This document shows, piece after piece, positions 1 to 5,732 of a stretch of DNA of 10,984 bases. Position numbers and translations under genes: made by a program. The DNA is taken from assembly GCA_945876985.1 (NCBI GenBank), contig CAMCQX010000025.1, positions 1-10,984 on the forward strand, given 5' to 3'. Origin of the DNA: Chitinophaga pinensis (GTDB taxonomy: Bacteria > Bacteroidota > Bacteroidia > UKL13-3). Under the pieces are notes generated by a model. That model saw only the letters and a program-made list of their open reading frames with translations, had not been told where the DNA came from and made no database searches. How positions within the stretch are numbered: position 1 is the first letter of the stretch; each line of letters opens with the position of its first letter.

Positions 1-22
1 ATCGTAATATTGCTATATATTA
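1..22 (+). promoter_or_regulatory. Candidate ArsR operator (partial, at window edge)
   Basis: Just upstream of the repressor start is an imperfect dyad centred on AATATT at 6-11 (ATCGT-AATATT-GCTAT, 12 of 16 positions symmetric). A second overlapping inverted repeat is TAATAT (5-10) with ATATTA (17-22). ArsR/SmtB repressors bind dyads of this kind at their own promoters, so autoregulation of the arsenic operon is inferred. The window begins inside the element, so its left edge and the promoter boxes cannot be seen. Confidence 0.45.
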
Positions 23-30
23 ATAAACAT

Positions 31-363
31 ATGGGAGCAAGTAAAACAGATCATTTTACCGAAAAACAAAATCAATTGGCAGCCATTGCAAAAGCATTAG
101 GACATCCGGCTCGTGTAGCTATTATTGAATATTTACTTTCAGTAGATTCTTGCATTTGTGGCGATATAGTAAATGTATTGCCATTGGCACAACCTACAGT
201 TTCACAGCATTTAAAGGAACTAAAAAACGCTGGAATTATCAAAGGAAACATTGAAGGAAATGCCATTTGTTATTGTATCAATGAAGAAACATTGAGCATT
301 TTACAAGCATTTTTTGCGCATATAAACTCTCATTTACAAATTAAAAAATCAAATTGTTGTTAA
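31..363 (+). CDS. arsR: ArsR/SmtB-family metalloregulator (arsenic-responsive repressor)
   Basis: A 110-residue winged-helix repressor, normal size for ArsR/SmtB. Residues 20-35 (AKALGHPARVAIIEYL) match the family's first helices, and the recognition helix region is about 50-66 (LAQPTVSQHLKELKNAG). A CxC pair at C41/C43 opens the segment corresponding to the As(III)-binding helix of E. coli ArsR. The third E. coli cysteine is replaced by Ile46. Further pairs are C80/C82 in the wing and C109/C110 at the C-terminus, so the inducer site may be built differently. The ATG at 31 is chosen over an in-frame TTG at 10, which falls inside the candidate operator. The gene lies 22 bases before acr3, as expected for the first gene of the operon. 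The inferred role is release from DNA on binding arsenite, turning on efflux and reduction. Confidence 0.88.
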   Translation: MGASKTDHFTEKQNQLAAIAKALGHPARVAIIEYLLSVDSCICGDIVNVLPLAQPTVSQHLKELKNAGIIKGNIEGNAICYCINEETLSILQAFFAHINSHLQIKKSNCC

Positions 364-385
364 AAAATTTAAACTCGAATAAACA

Positions 386-1453
386 ATGAATACAAACAAA
401 ACAATTGCACAACAAAAACGATTAAGTTTTTTAGATCAATATTTAACACTTTGGATATTTTTAGCCATGGGTATTGGCGTATCCATTGGTTATTTTATTC
501 CATCATCGGCTAATTTTATCAATTCTTTTTCGAAAGGAACCACCAATATTCCTTTGGCCATTGGATTAATTTTAATGATGTATCCCCCGCTTACCAAAGT
601 AAAATTCGAAAAAATTCCAACGCTATTCCATAATAAAAAATTATTGTTCGTATCATTCTTCATCACGTGGATTGTTGGTCCATTTTTGATGTTTTTTTTA
701 GCCATTACCTTTTTAAAAGATTATCCTGATTACATGACAGGCTTAATAATTATTGGACTTGCTCCATGCATAGCCATGGTAATTGTTTGGAACGAATTGG
801 CTGGTGGAAACCGAGAATATGTAGCAGGTTTGGTAGGAATTAATAGTATTTTACAAGTACTTTTTTTCAGTGTTTATGCTTATTTTTATTTAGAAATTAT
901 GTTGCCATTTTTTGGAATAAAAGCTTTAAGCATTGATATTACAATTGGCGAAATAGCTAAAACTGTTGGTGTATATTTAGGAATTCCTTTTGCCTTGGCA
1001 GTAATTAGCAAGCTGGTTTTAACCAAAACAAAAGGCGAAGAATGGTTCAATAGAAAGTTTATTCCCAAAATTTCGCCCATTACATTAATTGCTTTACTTT
1101 TTACCATTGTAGTTATGTTTAGTTTAAAGGGCCAAATGATTGTTGATATTCCTTTTGATGTAATCAGAATTGCCATTCCATTGGTCATTTTCTTTGCCAT
1201 TATGTTTACACTCACTTTTTTTGTAAGCAAATTTTTTGGCGCTGATTACGCACAAAATGCAGCTAATTCTTTTACCGCCTCTGTCAATAATTTTGAGTTG
1301 GCCATTGCAGTTGCCATTGGAGTTTTTGGTATCAACAGCGGACAAGCATTTGCCGGTGTAATTGGTCCGTTGGTGGAAGTTCCAGCATTGATTTTATTGG
1401 TGAAATTTGCATATTATTTAAAGACAAAACTTTATAAAAATGAAACTTTATAA
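386..1453 (+). CDS. acr3: ACR3-family arsenite efflux permease
   Basis: A 355-residue inner-membrane protein with about ten hydrophobic segments, the usual ACR3 length. It belongs to the BART superfamily and is unrelated to ArsB. ACR3 exports As(III) using the proton motive force. Key family residues are visible: the cysteine of the fourth membrane segment (C128 in GLAPCIAMVIVW) and the glutamate of a late segment (E304 in SVNNFELAIAVAIGVFG). Both are essential in characterised ACR3 proteins. The motifs GNREYVAGLVGINSILQ and GPLVEVPALILL are also typical. The start ATG lies 22 bases after arsR. The 3' end overlaps arsC by 14 bases, suggesting translational coupling. The last residues (KLYKN) are encoded by one copy of a short tandem duplication whose second copy contains the stop codon. 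Some genomes label this gene arsB. Confidence 0.95.
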   Translation: MNTNKTIAQQKRLSFLDQYLTLWIFLAMGIGVSIGYFIPSSANFINSFSKGTTNIPLAIGLILMMYPPLTKVKFEKIPTLFHNKKLLFVSFFITWIVGPFLMFFLAITFLKDYPDYMTGLIIIGLAPCIAMVIVWNELAGGNREYVAGLVGINSILQVLFFSVYAYFYLEIMLPFFGIKALSIDITIGEIAKTVGVYLGIPFALAVISKLVLTKTKGEEWFNRKFIPKISPITLIALLFTIVVMFSLKGQMIVDIPFDVIRIAIPLVIFFAIMFTLTFFVSKFFGADYAQNAANSFTASVNNFELAIAVAIGVFGINSGQAFAGVIGPLVEVPALILLVKFAYYLKTKLYKNETL

Positions 1454-1457
1454 AAAT
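1427..1457 (+). repeat. Tandem 15-bp direct repeat at the acr3/arsC overlap
   Basis: The 15-base unit AAACTTTATAAAAAT occurs at 1427-1441 and again at 1443-1457, a period of 16. The first copy is read as KLYKN in acr3 (residues 348-352). The second is read as KLYKN in arsC (residues 2-6), in another frame. The arsC ATG (1440-1442) forms at the junction, and the acr3 TAA (1451-1453) lies in the second copy. Confidence 0.9.
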
Positions 1458-2072
1458 CTAAATCATTCGGTTCTTGAATTAATAAAAGAGTTTGATTTAA
1501 TTACAGAAACTAGAAAACAAGAACTTGAAAAATTAGCATTCGTAATCAATGAAAGTTTAACAAATTTTGGCAAAGTGGAAATTACTGTAATTTGCACACA
1601 TAATTCGCGAAGAAGTCAGCTAGGACAGCTTTGGATAAAAGCAGCGGCCATTCATTATAATATAAAAAATATTTATACTTTTTCGGGTGGAACAGAAGCT
1701 ACTTCGTTTAATTATAGAATGGTAAATGCAATTAAAGAATATGGATTTAAAGTAGATCAATTGGATGAAAATATAAACCCCAAATACCATATTCCATTAG
1801 GTGAAGAAGATGAAAGTATGGATATTTTATACTCAAAAGTATATTCAGAAAGCTATAACCCACAAATCAATTTTATTGCAATTATGGTTTGCAGCCAAGC
1901 CGATGAAGGTTGTCCGATTGTAGCAGGTTCATTTAATCGAATTTCATTGCCTTATTTAGATCCAAAAGAATTTGACGATACTGAATTTGAAAGCATCAAA
2001 TACCTTGAAAAAGTAAAAGAAATTGGCAGGGAAATGTTATATATGACAAGTAAAATTACCAAAAACTTATAA
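1440..2072 (+). CDS. arsC: Arsenate reductase, low-molecular-weight phosphatase type
   Basis: A 210-residue cytoplasmic protein of the low-molecular-weight protein tyrosine phosphatase fold. The anion-binding P-loop C-x5-R-S is at C52-R58-S59 (CTHNSRRSQ), closely like CTGNSCRSQ of the S. aureus plasmid pI258 enzyme. Two more cysteines, C151 and C158 in CSQADEGCP, have the C-x6-C-P spacing of C82/C89 of that enzyme. A thioredoxin-recycled triad (C52, C151, C158) is therefore inferred. LDP at 173-175 fits the general-acid aspartate loop. Compared with the roughly 130-residue pI258 enzyme it has about 45 extra N-terminal residues and an insertion around 115-140. Its place directly after acr3, overlapping by 14 bases, supports arsenate reduction to arsenite for export. 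A true tyrosine phosphatase is less likely because of the extra cysteines and the context. Confidence 0.87.
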   Translation: MKLYKNLNHSVLELIKEFDLITETRKQELEKLAFVINESLTNFGKVEITVICTHNSRRSQLGQLWIKAAAIHYNIKNIYTFSGGTEATSFNYRMVNAIKEYGFKVDQLDENINPKYHIPLGEEDESMDILYSKVYSESYNPQINFIAIMVCSQADEGCPIVAGSFNRISLPYLDPKEFDDTEFESIKYLEKVKEIGREMLYMTSKITKNL

Positions 2073-2139
2073 CTAATAAACCTTCAAAAATACTGAAACT
2101 ATTGGTGAAATAAATTTTTGTTTTTAGCTATTCTGCTTA

Positions 2140-2192
2140 AAAAAGCCAACAAGGACTTAATTTCTAAAATTAGTTTTTATTGGCTTTTTATT
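2140..2192 (+). terminator. Hairpin with T-rich tail after arsC (probable intrinsic terminator)
   Basis: A perfect 10-bp outer stem pairs AAAAAGCCAA (2140-2149) with TTGGCTTTTT (2180-2189). An inner stem pairs TAATTT (2158-2163) with AAATTA (2167-2172). The T-run followed by ATTT fits rho-independent termination of the arsenic operon. The A-run on the 5' side would allow function on both strands. The next gene starts only 35 bases further on, and no convincing promoter lies between, so the structure could instead sit in that gene's leader. Confidence 0.6.
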
Positions 2193-2224
2193 TAATATTG
2201 CCATCAAATTTTTTATACAAATAC

Positions 2225-5200
2225 ATGAAAAAAACATTACTAATTTTCTTATTCACTTTTGTTTCGTTTGTTGCTTTTTCTCAATCAATTGGAGATACTA
2301 TAAAAGTTAAAACATTTAATTATGGAAGCAATACCAGAGATACTTTAATTGCTTTCCCAACTAATAATTTATCGTACGAAAAAATTATTATGAAATACAA
2401 TATGCGTTGTAAAAATGCTTTGGTTTCAAATGGTACAAACCGCAACTTAGGCTGTGGCGAGTGGGATTATAGCTGCAATACTTACATTGTTGATTCAAGT
2501 AAAGTAGAAGCTGTTTTAACTACACAACCAAACTATGTAATCAATAATTTTACAGGAACTACATTTAAATATACTACAAAAACGCCTTATGATTATTTAA
2601 GGTTTACTCAACAAAAAACAGTTATTGATAGCATAATTTCTGAAAATATTTACACCTTACAAAATGGAACCGATACTGTAAATAACTTTATAAAAGCGAA
2701 CGAAAATTCAGGAAAATCTCAAATTATTTATAAAGCCTCTGAGTTAATTTCAGCTGGAATTACAGTAGGAAGTATAAATGGTATTACATTGAATGTTTTA
2801 AACAATGGAGGTTTGGCAAATTTTTTAAAAATAAAAATAAAAGGGGTGTCAAATACTTTTTTATCATCGAACAATGTTGTTTTAAATGGCTTTACTGAAG
2901 TTTATAATCAAAACTACAATTTTGTAAATGGAGAGAATGTAATTCATTTTAAAACACCTTTTGCTTGGGATGGTATTCAAAATTTAATTATTGAAGTTTC
3001 ATTTACAAACACAATTCCTCAAAACCCAATTAATTTTGCTGGAAATACCGATACATTAACCGTTGGACTATATGCAACCAATAATTATGCATTAAATTTA
3101 ATGAATAGTGGTTTAGTAAAATTAGATACAACTAGTTTTTTTCAAATTAATAAAGAACTTACCATTTCGTTTTGGGCTTTTGGAAATGCAAGTGCTATGC
3201 CTACCACAACTACTATATTATATGGCTTTTCAACCAATGCAAACGATAGACAATTAAACATTCATTTACCTCACAGCAATAATAATATTTACTTTGATTG
3301 TGGTTTTGTAGGTGGTTACGACAGAATAGAAAAAGTAACAACTGGGCAAGAACAAGGCGGGAAATGGAACCATTGGACTTTTACCAAAAATGCCAATACC
3401 GGAACAATGAAGATTTTTTTAAATGGTGATCTTTGGCATTCGGGAACTGGACTAACTAAAGCCATTTCATTTTTAAATTTATTACTAGGAAAAAATCAAA
3501 ATAAAGACGCCAATTACAAAGGAAAAATAAACGAATTGGCTATATTTAAAAAAGAATTACCAGATTCAATTGTTTTAGGTTGGTATAAAAAACCAATTAA
3601 TTCATCACATCCTTTTTATTCAAATTTATTGAGCTATTATCCGTTCAACGAAGCAATGGGGCAACAAGTTAAAAACAATGTATCGAATGTGGTTTTAAAT
3701 GGCGAAAACTTAACTTGGACATTTGAAAGAGGTGATCAGTTAGACAGAACATTTTTTGAAACCAATAAAAGACCAAATATTAAATTTATAAAAGCAAATT
3801 ATGTTTCAACAATCCAAAACACTTTTGCTTTTGATTCTATAGCTAGAAACACTGCACTAATAGAAAAATTTAGTATTGATTCAAAAGCAGATATTATTCC
3901 TTTAACCAATGATATAGTAAAACTTGATACTACTTATAAAAACTATTATTCAGCCGAAAACAGTACAATTATAAACGGTGACAGTGGAAATATAATTTCA
4001 TCAGTTCCAGTAAGCTCTGAAGGCGAGTTAAGTGTGAGTAATTTAAATTATTACAAACGTTACCCTTTTTATAACGAAATAATGTCGTTTGTAACTCCTT
4101 ATGGCATTGGTTTAGACTTAGGCATTAATGGCAAAACATGGTATTTTGATGTAAGCGATTTTGAACCTTTACTAAAAAACAATAAAAGAATTTTGATGGC
4201 ACTAGGTGGGCAAAATCAAGAACAAATGGATGTAGAGTTTTGGTTTATAGTGGGTACCCCGGTAAGAAAAGTTTTAGCATTTAATCAACTTTGGCAAGGT
4301 ACAAACAGAACAGGTTCACCATCTATTGTTAGTATTAACAATCAATCTGTTTATTCTGCTATTTCTGTTCCAACTTTAAGTACAGGAAAAGCATTTAAAA
4401 TCCGCTCATCTATTACGGGTCATGGTGCTGAGGGAGAATTTGAATCAAATGGCGGACCAATTGATCATTCAATAAATATTAATGGAGGCAGTACTGAATT
4501 TAGTTGGAGTATTTATCAAGCATGTGCTTCTAATCCTGTTTTTCCTCAAGGTGGAACTTGGGTTTACGACAGACAAGGTTGGTGTCCCGGTCAAAGCTCT
4601 TTACTAAAAGAAAATAATATTACATCGCTTGTTAATCCCGGAACTCCAATTACAGTTGATTACAATGCTTCAATACCTAATAAGACTTCGGGCGACTACA
4701 GATACCATATTGCACATCAATTAGTAACTTATGATGTTCCAAGCTTTAACCTAGATGCAAGAATACTAGATGTTATAGAACCTAGCGATAAAATTGTAAA
4801 TGCAAAATTTAACCCTGCTTGCAGTCAACCAAAAATTATAGTTCAAAACTCTGGAAAAAATAACATAACCAGTTTGTTAATAAATTATTGGTTAAATAAT
4901 ACAACGGTAAAACAAGCTTATACCTGGACCGGAAATTTAGCCTTTTTAGACACTGCAATTATAACACTACCAAATTATTGGTTATGGTATAATGGAATCA
5001 CTGAAAATAATAATAAATTTTATGCTGAAATAAAAAGTGTAAATAACACAACTGATGAGTACGCTTATAATAACAAATATGAATCGGCATTTAATAAACC
5101 AGATGTAGTTACCGGTAAATTTACTATCGATGTAAAAACCAATAATAATCCATCAGAAAATTCTTACCAATTATATGATTCTGACGGAAAACTAATTGAT

Positions 5201-5692
5201 AGTAAAACTTTTGACAAAGCAAATACTTTATTTAGTAATACATATAATTTAGGGGGCTTTTATAAATTAGTTGTAAATGATGAAGGAGAAAACGGAATAA
5301 GTTGGTGGGCAAATACCGCACAGGGAACAGGTTTTGTGAGAATAAAAAACGAAGCTGGTTCCGTTATAAAAACTTTACAGCCTGATTTTGGGAAATTTAT
5401 TGAATATAGTTTTACTACCAATTGGAAATTAAATAATGAAGAACTAGCTAAAGAAACTAATTTTGGTATTTACCCTAATCCAGCTAGCAATTTATTTTAC
5501 TTGGAAGGTTCAAATATTGACAAAGCTATTATAAAAGTGATAGATATTTTAGGACATGAAATAGCATTAAATAAAAACACCATAGATTCCAATAAAATAG
5601 AGTTTAACAGCTCCATTTTAAAACCAGGTGTTTATTTTGTTTCTATATACAATTATGGCATTCAAACTGTAAAACAACTTGTAATTCAATAA
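2225..5692 (+). CDS. Exported PNGase F-related protein with internal LamG domain and T9SS sorting domain
   Basis: A 1155-residue secreted protein. Residues 1-19 are a signal peptide (MKKTLLIFLFTFVSFVAFS). The ATG at 2225 is used because an in-frame TTG at 2180 lies in the preceding hairpin and would spoil the signal peptide. Residues about 20-95 match the start of the PNGase F N-terminal domain: CGEWDYSC carries D81, equivalent to catalytic D60, with C62 and C77 like the nearby disulfide. Residues about 138-270 form a beta-rich region ending in FAWDGIQNLIIEVSFTN, a pattern common in Bacteroidota surface proteins. Residues about 286-477 are a LamG/concanavalin-like domain. The N-domain resumes at about 614-677 (SFVTPYGIG to FWFIVGTP). 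The PNGase F C-domain follows at about 682-845 (SSITGHG; C767, D782, C787 in DRQGWCPG). Then come a beta domain (about 850-955), a beta domain about 961-1065 and a T9SS domain (about 1079-1155, YPNPAS). Family enzymes remove N-glycans from glycoproteins; activity here is uncertain. Confidence 0.85.
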   Translation: MKKTLLIFLFTFVSFVAFSQSIGDTIKVKTFNYGSNTRDTLIAFPTNNLSYEKIIMKYNMRCKNALVSNGTNRNLGCGEWDYSCNTYIVDSSKVEAVLTTQPNYVINNFTGTTFKYTTKTPYDYLRFTQQKTVIDSIISENIYTLQNGTDTVNNFIKANENSGKSQIIYKASELISAGITVGSINGITLNVLNNGGLANFLKIKIKGVSNTFLSSNNVVLNGFTEVYNQNYNFVNGENVIHFKTPFAWDGIQNLIIEVSFTNTIPQNPINFAGNTDTLTVGLYATNNYALNLMNSGLVKLDTTSFFQINKELTISFWAFGNASAMPTTTTILYGFSTNANDRQLNIHLPHSNNNIYFDCGFVGGYDRIEKVTTGQEQGGKWNHWTFTKNANTGTMKIFLNGDLWHSGTGLTKAISFLNLLLGKNQNKDANYKGKINELAIFKKELPDSIVLGWYKKPINSSHPFYSNLLSYYPFNEAMGQQVKNNVSNVVLNGENLTWTFERGDQLDRTFFETNKRPNIKFIKANYVSTIQNTFAFDSIARNTALIEKFSIDSKADIIPLTNDIVKLDTTYKNYYSAENSTIINGDSGNIISSVPVSSEGELSVSNLNYYKRYPFYNEIMSFVTPYGIGLDLGINGKTWYFDVSDFEPLLKNNKRILMALGGQNQEQMDVEFWFIVGTPVRKVLAFNQLWQGTNRTGSPSIVSINNQSVYSAISVPTLSTGKAFKIRSSITGHGAEGEFESNGGPIDHSININGGSTEFSWSIYQACASNPVFPQGGTWVYDRQGWCPGQSSLLKENNITSLVNPGTPITVDYNASIPNKTSGDYRYHIAHQLVTYDVPSFNLDARILDVIEPSDKIVNAKFNPACSQPKIIVQNSGKNNITSLLINYWLNNTTVKQAYTWTGNLAFLDTAIITLPNYWLWYNGITENNNKFYAEIKSVNNTTDEYAYNNKYESAFNKPDVVTGKFTIDVKTNNNPSENSYQLYDSDGKLIDSKTFDKANTLFSNTYNLGGFYKLVVNDEGENGISWWANTAQGTGFVRIKNEAGSVIKTLQPDFGKFIEYSFTTNWKLNNEELAKETNFGIYPNPASNLFYLEGSNIDKAIIKVIDILGHEIALNKNTIDSNKIEFNSSILKPGVYFVSIYNYGIQTVKQLVIQ

Positions 5693-5732
5693 AAAAAAAG
5701 GCGTTAAATAAAATATTTAACGCCTTTTTTTT
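5691..5732. terminator. Bidirectional intrinsic terminator between convergent genes
   Basis: A perfect 11-bp stem pairs GGCGTTAAATA (5700-5710) with TATTTAACGCC (5714-5724) around an AAA loop. Nine A's precede it and eight T's follow, so it works as a stem plus U-tract in both directions. It serves the PNGase F-like gene on plus and carB on minus. The TAA stops of both genes (5690-5692 and 5731-5733) overlap its A/T tails. Confidence 0.93.

Noticed and set aside
10..30. In-frame TTG start giving a 117-residue ArsR
   Set aside because: The TTG is inside the candidate operator and adds residues that do not fit the family's usual N-terminus; the ATG at 31 gives a normal-sized protein.
886..1230. 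114-residue antisense reading frame inside acr3
   Set aside because: It is the reverse complement of membrane-segment codons, has no recognisable domain and is fully explained by acr3.
2180..2224. In-frame TTG start for the PNGase F-like gene
   Set aside because: It lies in the right arm of the hairpin and would put 15 residues ahead of a textbook signal peptide beginning MKKTLL at 2225.
2225..5692. PNGase F-like protein as a functional part of the arsenic operon
   Set aside because: A hairpin with a T-rich tail separates them and there is no biochemical link; adjacency alone is weak evidence.
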